DNA from: JALORV01 sp035498175
GTDB taxonomy: Bacteria; Pseudomonadota; Gammaproteobacteria; Burkholderiales; Burkholderiaceae_F
Assembly (NCBI GenBank): GCA_035498175.1
Contig: DATKAJ010000053.1
Location: forward strand, 1 to 64,000
DNA: 64,000 nucleotides
Reading direction: 5' to 3'
The stretch's first letter is position 1. Every line of letters starts with the position of its first letter. The translations under genes and the position numbers were made by a program. The notes beneath the pieces were generated by a model that was not told the DNA's origin, searched no databases, and worked only from the letters and a program-made list of their open reading frames with translations. Of this stretch, positions 53,714 through 60,974 are shown one piece after another.

Positions 53714-53744
53714 AGAAAAGAGGAGGGGCGCCGAAGCGCCCCTC
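53714..53744 (-). terminator. Intrinsic terminator after cytochrome c, between convergent genes
   Basis: GAGGGGCGC (53723-53731), CGAA, GCGCCCCTC (53736-53744): a nine-pair stem whose loop is TTCG on the minus strand, followed there by CTCTTTTCTG. It reads as the terminator of the cytochrome gene (stop 53766) and may also slow transcripts from dadA, which ends 18 nt away. Confidence 0.75.
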
Positions 53745-53765
53745 GCTGGATCAGCTAACCGACGG

Positions 53766-54071
53766 CTACTGCGACAGTACCCACTTGGCCAGCGACATTG
53801 CCTCCTGCTCGTTCACCTGGGGATTCGCGGGCATCGGCACCTGGCCCCAGACCCCAACGCCGCCCTCGCGGATCTTCTTGGCGAGCCTGGCGGCTGCGTC
53901 CTTGTCGCCTTTGTACTTCGCTGCGACGTCCTTGTAGGCCGGGCCGACGAGCTTCTTGTCGATGGCGTGGCAGGCAAGGCAGTTCTTCTGCTTGGCGAGC
54001 TCCGCCTGGGCGAATACCGGGCCGCTGGCGACGGCGAGGCCCAGAGCGGCAAGTGCGACAACGTGCTTCAT
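53766..54071 (-). CDS. Periplasmic cytochrome c (class I, c-551/c5-like)
   Basis: The 101-aa secreted cytochrome has a Sec signal peptide (MKHVVALAALGLAVASGPVFAQ), the haem site C-L-A-C-H in KQKNCLACHAIDKK (about residues 31-35), and the axial Met in GQVPMPANPQV. It should carry electrons in the periplasm between the bc1 complex and an oxidase or reductase. Its neighbour dadA is convergent, so no operon link is implied. Confidence 0.95.
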   Translation of the reverse strand: MKHVVALAALGLAVASGPVFAQAELAKQKNCLACHAIDKKLVGPAYKDVAAKYKGDKDAAARLAKKIREGGVGVWGQVPMPANPQVNEQEAMSLAKWVLSQ

Positions 54072-54219
54072 CAGAGTCTCCGTATCGGATCGGGAAGGGA
54101 TTTGCCCGCTAAAAGCCTGAAGATTCTAACGGCTTGGCCGCTTTTGCGTTGACTGCCGGCCTTCTGCCGCGCCGCAGCGGCGACTATAGTTTCCGCATCG
54201 TTTGGGCGGGAGAGTCTGC

Positions 54220-54459
54220 ATGTGGCTTCTGTGGTTCGGAGTGGCGCTGATTGTCCTCAAGCTGCTCGATGTGCACCCGTTCTTTACCAACCTCTCGTGG
54301 TGGTGGGTCACGGTGCCGTTCGTGCTGGCGCTGCTCTGGTTCGAGCTGGTCGAGCGCCGCCTCGGCCTCGACAAGAAGAAGGCCTTCGACGAGATGGAGG
54401 CCCACAAGAAAAAACGCATCAAGGATGCGCTCGAATCGAACCGCGCGAGGCGCCGCTAG
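54220..54459 (+). CDS. Small Trp-rich protein (TIGR04438-like)
   Basis: The 79-aa membrane protein starts MWLLWFGVALIVLKLL, has two hydrophobic segments flanking LSWWWVTVPFVLALLWFELVE and ends in a charged helix (KKKAFDEMEAHKKKRIKDALE). This is the pattern of the small Trp-rich family found in Burkholderiales. The function is unknown. ATG 54220 follows GGGCGGGAGAG. It converges on ilvD, with a large hairpin between them. Confidence 0.85.
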   Translation: MWLLWFGVALIVLKLLDVHPFFTNLSWWWVTVPFVLALLWFELVERRLGLDKKKAFDEMEAHKKKRIKDALESNRARRR

Positions 54460-54489
54460 CTGCTGAAGAATGGCGTCGGTCCCAGCCGC

Positions 54490-54517
54490 CCGATGCGGTT
54501 GGTCCAACCGGCATCGG
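54490..54517. terminator. Hairpin between convergent small Trp-rich gene and ilvD
   Basis: CCGATGC-GGTTGG pairs with CCAACC-G-GCATCGG around a three-nucleotide loop with one bulged G, giving a 12-13 pair stem in the 114-nt convergent gap. There is no U-run on either strand. It is likely an mRNA end-stabilising or weak bidirectional termination structure. Confidence 0.5.
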
Positions 54518-54573
54518 TGGCCGTCCCATCGACGCGGGCCCGACGCAGGCGCTGCGACGGTAAGCGAAGCGCG

Positions 54574-56247
54574 TCAGTCCGTGATCGCTCCGCGGCTTGC
54601 GGTCGAAACGAGCTTCGCAAACTTGTGCAGGACGCCCTTCGTGTAGCGCGGCGGAGGTTGCTTCCAGGCCGCGCGGCGGCGGGCGATCTCGTCGTCGGGG
54701 ACGTTCAACTGCAGCAGCAGCTTGCGCGCGTCGATCGTGATGGAATCGCCCTCGCGGATCAGCGCGATCGTGCCGCCCACATAGGCTTCGGGCGCGACGT
54801 GTCCGACCACCATGCCCCAGGTACCCCCCGAGAATCGTCCATCGGTGATCAGTCCGACGCTCTCGCCGAGGCCCTTGCCGATCAGCGCCGACGTGGGCGA
54901 GAGCATCTCGCGCATGCCCGGGCCGCCCTTCGGACCTTCGTAGCGGATCACCAGCACGTCGCCGGGGCGGATGCGGTCAGCCAGGATCGCAGCCATCGCG
55001 TCATCTTCCGAATCGAAGACGCGGGCCGGTCCGGTGATCGTTGGATTCTTCAGGCCGGTGATCTTGGCCACGCAGCCTTCCGTAGAGAGGTTGCCCTTCA
55101 GGATGGCGAGATGGCCCTGCGCGTAGAGCGGCTTGCCAAACGGCCGGATCACATCCTGATCCGCGCGCGGCTCCGCCGGGACCTCGCTCAGCATGTCGGC
55201 CATCGTGCGTCCGGTGACCGTCATGCAGTGACCGTGCAGCAGGCCGTTTGCGAGCAGGATCTTCAGCACCTGCGGGATCCCGCCGGCCTCGTGCAGATCG
55301 GTGGCGACGTACTTGCCCGAGGGCTTGAGATCGCACAGGACCGGCACCTTGCGCCGGATGCGCTCGAAGTCGTCGATTGTCCACGGAATGCCCGCAGCGT
55401 CGGCAATGGCGAGGTAATGCAGCACCGCGTTGGTGCTGCCGCCGACCGCCATGATCAGGCTCACCGCGTTCTCTATCGATTCGCGCGTGATGATGTCGGA
55501 CGGCCGCAGGTTCTTCTTCACGGCCTCGACCAGAGCGCGCGCGGCGACGCGCGTGCTCTGCACCTTGTCATCATCCGGATTCGCCTGCGTCGACGAGTAC
55601 AGCAGGCTCATGCCGAGTGCTTCGAACGACGAACTCATCGTATTCGCCGTGTACATGCCGCCGCATGAGCCCGAACCGGGGATGCAGCGCCGCTCGATCT
55701 CCTTGAAGTCGGTCTCGTTCAGGCGCCCCGCGGTGAACTCGCCGACAGCCTCGAAGGCCGAGACGATCGTCAGGTCCTTGCCCTTGTAGTGGCCGGGCTT
55801 CACGGTGCCGCCGTAGACGTAGATCGCAGGAACGTTGCAGCGTGCGATGCCCATCATCCCGCCAGGCATGTTCTTGTCGCATCCGCCGATGACGATGACG
55901 CCATCCATCCACTGGCCGTTGACGCAGGTCTCGACGCAATCGGCGATGACCTCGCGCGACACCAGCGAGTACTTCATGCCTTCGGTGCCCATGCCGATGC
56001 CGTCTGAAACCGTCGGCGTACCGAACACCTGCGAGTTGGCCTTGCAGGCCGCGATCTCCTCGATCGCCGCATCCGCAAGCTTCTGCAGGCCGGAATTGCA
56101 TGGCGTGATCGTCGAGTGACCGTTGGCGACGCCGATCATCGGCTTGTCGAAGTCCTCGTCCTTGTAACCCATCGCGTAGTACATCGCGCGGTTGGCCGAG
56201 CGGGCGACGCCCTGGGTGACGTGCTTCGAGCGTTCGTTGTGTGGCAT
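54574..56247 (-). CDS. ilvD: Dihydroxy-acid dehydratase
   Basis: This iron-sulfur enzyme dehydrates 2,3-dihydroxy acids to 2-oxo acids in isoleucine and valine synthesis. From ATG 56247 the product is 557 aa, the normal length. It begins MPHNERSKHVTQGVARSANRAMYYAMG. It has VANGHSTITPCNSGLQ and GGCDKNMPGGMMG (cluster Cys), GSGSCGGMYTANTMSS (cluster Cys), SLIMAVGGSTNAVLHYLA, and the C-terminal TDGRFSGGTWGMVVGHVAPEA. The open frame continues far upstream opposite lgt, but that part is noncoding. It is divergent from lgt by 99 nt. Confidence 0.96.
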   Translation of the reverse strand: MPHNERSKHVTQGVARSANRAMYYAMGYKDEDFDKPMIGVANGHSTITPCNSGLQKLADAAIEEIAACKANSQVFGTPTVSDGIGMGTEGMKYSLVSREVIADCVETCVNGQWMDGVIVIGGCDKNMPGGMMGIARCNVPAIYVYGGTVKPGHYKGKDLTIVSAFEAVGEFTAGRLNETDFKEIERRCIPGSGSCGGMYTANTMSSSFEALGMSLLYSSTQANPDDDKVQSTRVAARALVEAVKKNLRPSDIITRESIENAVSLIMAVGGSTNAVLHYLAIADAAGIPWTIDDFERIRRKVPVLCDLKPSGKYVATDLHEAGGIPQVLKILLANGLLHGHCMTVTGRTMADMLSEVPAEPRADQDVIRPFGKPLYAQGHLAILKGNLSTEGCVAKITGLKNPTITGPARVFDSEDDAMAAILADRIRPGDVLVIRYEGPKGGPGMREMLSPTSALIGKGLGESVGLITDGRFSGGTWGMVVGHVAPEAYVGGTIALIREGDSITIDARKLLLQLNVPDDEIARRRAAWKQPPPRYTKGVLHKFAKLVSTASRGAITD

Positions 56248-56346
56248 GGTGGTCGCTGGCGGAGGTTGGCAAAGGGAACAGGCAATAATAGGCCGCCTGT
56301 ATCTCAGCCGCCGCCCCGCCGGGGCGCCGTTTGCCGAAAGCTCCGC

Positions 56347-57162
56347 GTGCCTGCCGTCCATCACTTCGACCCCATCGCCCTGCAGCTCGGCCCGATCAGC
56401 ATCCGCTGGTACGGGTTGATGTACCTGACCGGCTTTGCGCTGTTCCTGCTGCTGGGCCGGCTCCGTTCGCGCGACGCGTGGCGCGACATGTCCGCGCAGG
56501 ATGTCGACGATCTGCTCTTCTACGGAATGATCGGCGTCATCGTCGGCGGTCGCCTTGGCCACGTGATCTTCTACGGCCCGCTGTCGTACTACCTTTCGAA
56601 TCCGCTCGAGATCTTCGCGGTGTGGAAAGGCGGCATGGCCTCGCACGGCGGCATTGTCGGCGTCATCGTCGCAATGTGGTGGTTCGCGCGCACGCACGGC
56701 AAGTCGTTCCTCCGGGTGACGGACTTCGTGGTGCCTCTCGTGCCGCTGGGGCTCGGCGCCGGGCGCATCGGCAATTTCATCAACGGCGAACTCTGGGGGC
56801 GTGTGACCGATGCGTCGCTGCCCTGGGCGATGATCTTTCCGCAGGCCGGCGACAACCTGCCGCGCCATCCGTCGCAGCTTTACCAGTTCGCCCTGGAAGG
56901 ACTGCTGCTGTTTGCAGTCCTGTGGATCTACTCGCGCCGTCCGCGTCCTGCGGGGACTGTGGGAGCCCTGTTCCTGGTCGCCTACGGGATTCTCCGCATC
57001 ATCGGCGAGTTCTTCCGCGAGCCTGAGGCCTTGTATGGTGCGATGCCTCTCGGACTGTCCGCCGGACAGTGGCTGTCCGTGCCGATGGTGCTGATCGGAA
57101 TTGCCTGCTTTGTCGTGTTGCAGCGTCGTGGGCTGCCGCCCGCGACACCTGCGAGAAGCTAA
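56347..57162 (+). CDS. lgt: Prolipoprotein diacylglyceryl transferase
   Basis: Lgt adds diacylglyceryl from phosphatidylglycerol to the lipobox Cys of prolipoproteins in the inner membrane. The 271-aa product has about seven helices. It has IRWYGLMYLTGFALFLLLG, GGMASHGGIVGVIVAMWWF (His-Gly), the Lgt signature GLGAGRIGNFINGELWGRV, and QLYQFALEGLLLFAVLWIYS. I place the start at GTG 56347 (V-P-A-V-H-H-F-D-P-I-A), the only start that gives the standard N-terminus. Confidence 0.95.
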   Translation: MPAVHHFDPIALQLGPISIRWYGLMYLTGFALFLLLGRLRSRDAWRDMSAQDVDDLLFYGMIGVIVGGRLGHVIFYGPLSYYLSNPLEIFAVWKGGMASHGGIVGVIVAMWWFARTHGKSFLRVTDFVVPLVPLGLGAGRIGNFINGELWGRVTDASLPWAMIFPQAGDNLPRHPSQLYQFALEGLLLFAVLWIYSRRPRPAGTVGALFLVAYGILRIIGEFFREPEALYGAMPLGLSAGQWLSVPMVLIGIACFVVLQRRGLPPATPARS

Positions 57163-57247
57163 AGTAACAAGCTGGGCCGCGGTTGCCCCGCGGCAGCGCA
57201 GGCGCCGCCAGAGCGCCGCGTCTACACGATCGCCAAGGAGCCCTTCC

Positions 57248-58225
57248 GTGCATCGACAATTGCTGCTCTTGTCCGCACTGGCCGTCACGGTGCTCGCCGC
57301 CGTGCCCGCGCATGCGCAGTCCACCAACTGGCCCACCAGGCCAATCACGCTGATCGTGCCGTTCCCGCCGGGCGGCGGCACCGACGCCTTTGCGCGTCCG
57401 CTCGCAGCGCAGCTTTCGAAGCAGCTCGGGCGTCAGGTGATCATCGACAACCGCGGCGGCGCGGGCGGCACGGTCGGCGCCTCGATTGCCGCAAAGGCGG
57501 CGCCAGACGGCTACACGTTCTTCGTCGGCGCCGTGCACCACGCGATCGCACCGAGTTTCTATCCGAAGCTCGACTACGACATCGAGAAGGATCTGGTGCC
57601 GCTGACGACGATCGCCAATCCGCCGCAGGTCATCGTCATCAACGCGAGTCGCGTGCAGGCCGACAACCTGAAGGACCTGCTCGACCAGCTGCGCAAGGCG
57701 CCGGGCAAGCTGAACTACGGGTCCGCGGGCAACGGCACTTCGCACCACCTGGCGGGCGAGCTCTTCAAGCTGCAGTCGCAGACCTACCTCGTCCACATTC
57801 CGTACCGGGGCGCGGGCCCTGCGCTGCAGGACCTGGTCGCCGGCAACGTCGATGTGATGTTCGACGGGCTCGGTTCGTCCGCGCAGCACATCCGCGCGGG
57901 GCGCATCAAGGCACTTGCAGTCGCGGCGCCGAAGCGTTCGAGCGCGTTTCCGAACCTGCCCACGGCGGCGGAGCAGGGCCTGCCCGACTACAACGTTTCG
58001 ACGTGGTATGCGCTCTGGGGCGTGAAGGGCACCCCGCAGCCGATCCTCGACCGGATGCACGCCGAAGTCGTGAAGGCGCTGAACACGCCAGATCTGAAGG
58101 AGATCTGGGCCAGCAACGGATCCGAAGTGACCACGATGAGCCCGCAGGACTTTGCGAAGTTCCTCAACGGCGAGATCAGGCGCTGGGCGCAGGTGACCAA
58201 GGCGTCCGGCGCGAAGCTCGACTGA
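57248..58225 (+). CDS. Bug-family tripartite tricarboxylate transporter substrate-binding protein
   Basis: The 325-aa periplasmic receptor has a signal peptide ending AVPAHAQ, then the family's NWPTRPITLIVPFPPGGGTDAFARPLAAQL, the NRGGAGGTVGASIAAKAAPDGYTF block (ligand-binding loop), and a C-terminal GLPDYNVSTWYALWGVKGTPQPIL segment. GTG 57248 follows AAGGAG. As is usual in Burkholderiales it is an orphan: no TctA/TctB membrane genes are near, so it may use another system or act as a sensor. Confidence 0.93.
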   Translation: MHRQLLLLSALAVTVLAAVPAHAQSTNWPTRPITLIVPFPPGGGTDAFARPLAAQLSKQLGRQVIIDNRGGAGGTVGASIAAKAAPDGYTFFVGAVHHAIAPSFYPKLDYDIEKDLVPLTTIANPPQVIVINASRVQADNLKDLLDQLRKAPGKLNYGSAGNGTSHHLAGELFKLQSQTYLVHIPYRGAGPALQDLVAGNVDVMFDGLGSSAQHIRAGRIKALAVAAPKRSSAFPNLPTAAEQGLPDYNVSTWYALWGVKGTPQPILDRMHAEVVKALNTPDLKEIWASNGSEVTTMSPQDFAKFLNGEIRRWAQVTKASGAKLD

Positions 58226-58253
58226 GCGGACGCGGAAACAGAAGGGAAATGAC

Positions 58254-58721
58254 ATGAGCGAACGTCCGTTCCGCATCCTCGGCATCCAGCAGGTCGCCAT
58301 CGGCGGACTGGACAAGGCGCGGCTGCGGGGCCTCTGGGTGGATACGCTGGGCGTCGAGTCCTCCGGCAGCTACCGGAGCGAGCGCGAAAATGTCGACGAG
58401 GACATCCTTGCGCTCGGCCATGGGCCTTTCAGAGTTGAAGTCGACCTGATGCAGCCGATCGATGCGACGAGCAAGCCGGCCGTGCACGATCCGGCGCTCA
58501 ATCATCTCGGACTCTGGGTCGATGACCTCGCTGTGGCGGTGGAGTGGCTGACCGCGCGGGGAATGCGCTTCACGCCCGGCGGCATCCGCAAGGGCGCCGC
58601 CGGCTATGACGTGTGCTTCATCCACCCGAAGGGCAACGAGGCGGCCCCGCTCTGCGGCGAAGGCGTGCTGATCGAACTCGTGCAGGCGCCGCCCGACGTC
58701 GTGGCTGCGCTACGCCGCTGA
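58254..58721 (+). CDS. VOC-family protein (glyoxalase/dioxygenase fold), candidate methylmalonyl-CoA epimerase
   Basis: The 155-aa protein has two beta-alpha-beta-beta-beta modules. ILGIQQVAIGGLDKARLRGLWVDTLG opens the first, ALNHLGLWVDDLAVAVEWLTARG opens the second, and GVLIELVQAPPDVV ends it. Candidate metal ligands are His in NHLGLWV and Glu in LIELVQ. It lies beside pccA, pccB, meaB and the mutase but on the opposite strand, converging with a 22-nt gap. The context suggests methylmalonyl-CoA epimerase; the sequence alone shows only the VOC fold. It may be cotranscribed with the Bug receptor. Confidence 0.78.
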   Translation: MSERPFRILGIQQVAIGGLDKARLRGLWVDTLGVESSGSYRSERENVDEDILALGHGPFRVEVDLMQPIDATSKPAVHDPALNHLGLWVDDLAVAVEWLTARGMRFTPGGIRKGAAGYDVCFIHPKGNEAAPLCGEGVLIELVQAPPDVVAALRR

Positions 58722-58743
58722 GGATCCCTCGCTGGCCCTCGCG

Positions 58744-60732
58744 CTACTCGAAGGCGAGGATCGGCTGGTCGACCGCGAGACTGTCGCCGCGTGCGGCGAA
58801 CACCTCCTTGACCACGCCATCGGCTTCGGCGCGCAGCGTGTTCTCCATTTTCATTGCCTCGATCACGGCGAGCCGCTCGCCGGCCTTCACTTCCTGTCCG
58901 GCCCTGACCATCAGATCCGTCAGCAGACCAGGCATCGGCGACAGCAGGAAACGCGACATGTCCGGCGCGGGCTTTTCGGGCATCAGCGACAGCAGGTAGG
59001 CCTGCCGTGCGGTCAGGACGGTCGCGTCCACCTGCGTGCCCCAGTGGATGAGGCGGTATTTCCAGCCGACCCGCTGGATCTGCAGGCAGACTTCCTGGCC
59101 ATTCCATAGTCCGCGAAAGATCAGGTCACCGAGCTTCCAGTCCGAGAGCAGTTCGCTCGCCTCGCCCTCGAATTCGATGCGGCAGCCGCCCCGGATCGGA
59201 GCAAGCTGCAGCGCGAAGCGCTGCGCGCCGATCGCGACGACCCAGTCGTCGCCCACATGCCGCTGATGGCCGCGCAACTGCCCGGTGGTCTGCACGGCGC
59301 GGGCGATGAAGCGCCGGCGCGCCAGCGCAGCGACGGCAGCGAGCAGCAGCGGATCGTCGTGCACGAGGCTCGTCGACTTGAATCCCTTCGGATACTCTTC
59401 GGCGATCAGCCCGGTGTTGAAGTCGCCCGACAGGAAGCGCGGGTTCTGCAGCAGGGCCGCCTGGAAGGCGATGTTCGAGGCGACACCGCGGATGACGAAG
59501 GCGTTCAGCGCCTCGCGCATACGGCTGATCGCCTGGTCGCGCGTCGCACCGTGGCAGATCAGCTTGGCGATCATCGAGTCGTAGTACATCGACACTTCGC
59601 CGCCCTCGTACACGCCGGTGTCGACGCGCACCTGTCCCGGCACCTCGGGTGGCGGGATAAACTTGACGAGCCGCCCGCTGGACGGCAGGAAGCCGCGCAG
59701 CGGATCCTCGGCGTTGATGCGGCACTCGATCGCCCATCCGCTCCGTTGCACGTCCTTCTGCGCGAACGCCAGTCGCTCGCCGGCGGCGACGCGGATCATC
59801 TGCTCGACGAGATCGAGCCCCGTGATGAACTCCGTCACCGGGTGCTCGACCTGCAGCCGCGTGTTCATCTCCAGGAAGTAGAACGACCGGCTCTTTCCGA
59901 CGACGAACTCGACGGTGCCGGCGGACTGATACTTCACCGCACGGGCCAGCTGCACCGCCTGCTCGCCCATCGCCTTGCGCGTCGGCTCGTCGATGAAGGG
60001 CGAAGGAGCCTCCTCGATGACCTTCTGGTGGCGGCGCTGGATCGAGCATTCGCGCTCGTTCAGGTACACATAGTTGCCGTGTGCGTCACCCAGCACCTGG
60101 ATCTCGATGTGGCGCGGCTCCTCGATGAACTTCTCGATGAAGACGCGATCGTCACCAAAAGCGTTCTTCGCCTCGTTGCGGCAGGCGGCCAGGCCCTCGC
60201 GGCACTGCGTGTCGTCGTAGGCGATGCGCAGTCCCTTGCCGCCGCCGCCGGCCGACGCCTTGATCATCACCGGGTAGCCGATCCGGCGCGAGATCTCGAC
60301 AGCCTCTGCGGGTGAGGTCACCGCCTGGTTGTGGCCTGGGATCGTGTTGACCTTGGCTTCGATCGCCAGCTTCTTCGATGCGATCTTGTCGCCCATCGCC
60401 TCGATCGCGTGCGCCTTCGGCCCGATGAAAACGATGCCTTCCTTCTCCAGCGCCGCACAGAACGCGGCGTTTTCCGAGAGAAAGCCATAGCCGGGGTGCA
60501 CGGCTTCCGCGCCGGCGTCCTTGCACGCCTTGACGATGCGCTCGATCTGCAGGTAGCTCTGGGCCGAAGGCGGCGGGCCGATGAGCACGGCCTCGTCGGC
60601 CATTTCGACGTGGCGTGCGTCCTTGTCCGCTTCGGAATAGACGGCGACTGTTTTGATGCCCATTCGCTGGGCAGTGCGGATCACGCGGCACGCGATCTCG
60701 CCGCGATTGGCAATGAGGATCTTGCGGAACAT
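58744..60732 (-). CDS. pccA: Propionyl-CoA/acyl-CoA carboxylase, biotin carboxylase and carrier subunit
   Basis: This subunit carboxylates its own biotin with ATP and bicarbonate and passes CO2 to the beta subunit for propionyl-CoA. The 662-aa product has an N-terminal MFRKILIANRGEIACRV, the ATP-grasp loop IKASAGGGGKGLRIA, FLEMNTRLQVEHPVTEFITG, and a C-terminal biotin domain with VIEAMKMENTL (biotin Lys). I prefer ATG 60732, which follows GAGGTGACG; a GTG at 60738 is the alternative. Upstream lie two tandem 107-bp copies of its own start region. It is downstream of pccB on the same strand. Confidence 0.95.
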   Translation of the reverse strand: MFRKILIANRGEIACRVIRTAQRMGIKTVAVYSEADKDARHVEMADEAVLIGPPPSAQSYLQIERIVKACKDAGAEAVHPGYGFLSENAAFCAALEKEGIVFIGPKAHAIEAMGDKIASKKLAIEAKVNTIPGHNQAVTSPAEAVEISRRIGYPVMIKASAGGGGKGLRIAYDDTQCREGLAACRNEAKNAFGDDRVFIEKFIEEPRHIEIQVLGDAHGNYVYLNERECSIQRRHQKVIEEAPSPFIDEPTRKAMGEQAVQLARAVKYQSAGTVEFVVGKSRSFYFLEMNTRLQVEHPVTEFITGLDLVEQMIRVAAGERLAFAQKDVQRSGWAIECRINAEDPLRGFLPSSGRLVKFIPPPEVPGQVRVDTGVYEGGEVSMYYDSMIAKLICHGATRDQAISRMREALNAFVIRGVASNIAFQAALLQNPRFLSGDFNTGLIAEEYPKGFKSTSLVHDDPLLLAAVAALARRRFIARAVQTTGQLRGHQRHVGDDWVVAIGAQRFALQLAPIRGGCRIEFEGEASELLSDWKLGDLIFRGLWNGQEVCLQIQRVGWKYRLIHWGTQVDATVLTARQAYLLSLMPEKPAPDMSRFLLSPMPGLLTDLMVRAGQEVKAGERLAVIEAMKMENTLRAEADGVVKEVFAARGDSLAVDQPILAFE

Positions 60733-60946
60733 CGTCACCTCGCGGCTCGATCGCGGGACGCAACGCGCCCGGCAGGTTGAGGCTCGCAGCTTTTGGCTGC
60801 TCGGTCGCCCCGGTTGGCAAGGAGGGTCTTGCGGAACATTCTCACCTCACGGCTCGATCGCAGGGCGCTGCGCGCCCCGCAAGGTATGACTCGCAACCTG
60901 CGGTTGCTCGGGCGCCGCCGTTAGCGGCCGGGACTTTCTTGAACAT
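60733..60946 (-). repeat. Two tandem 107-bp repeats derived from the pccA start region
   Basis: Units 60733-60839 and 60840-60946 align without gaps at about 70% by hand count. Each begins (minus strand) with an ATG-TTC start, holds a 34-codon ORF (60735-60839 and 60842-60946) and ends with GAGGTGA plus two bases before the next ATG, so starts recur at 60946, 60839 and 60732 (pccA) exactly 107 nt apart. The unit next to pccA encodes MFRKTLLANRGD, nearly the pccA N-terminus. A hairpin is kept in both units (GCAGC/GCTGC at 60786-60800; GCAAC/GTTGC at 60893-60907) with a compensating G-C to A-T change. Two past duplications are inferred. Confidence 0.75.
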
Positions 60947-60974
60947 CCTGCAGCTTCCGTTCGCTCGCCGGCGC

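Noticed and set aside
56248..57381. The ilvD frame stays open for another 378 codons upstream of its start, opposite lgt
   Set aside because: The extension is Arg/His/Gln-rich with no domain, lies entirely antisense to lgt, and ilvD has its standard length from ATG 56247. It is a by-product of GC-rich codon use.
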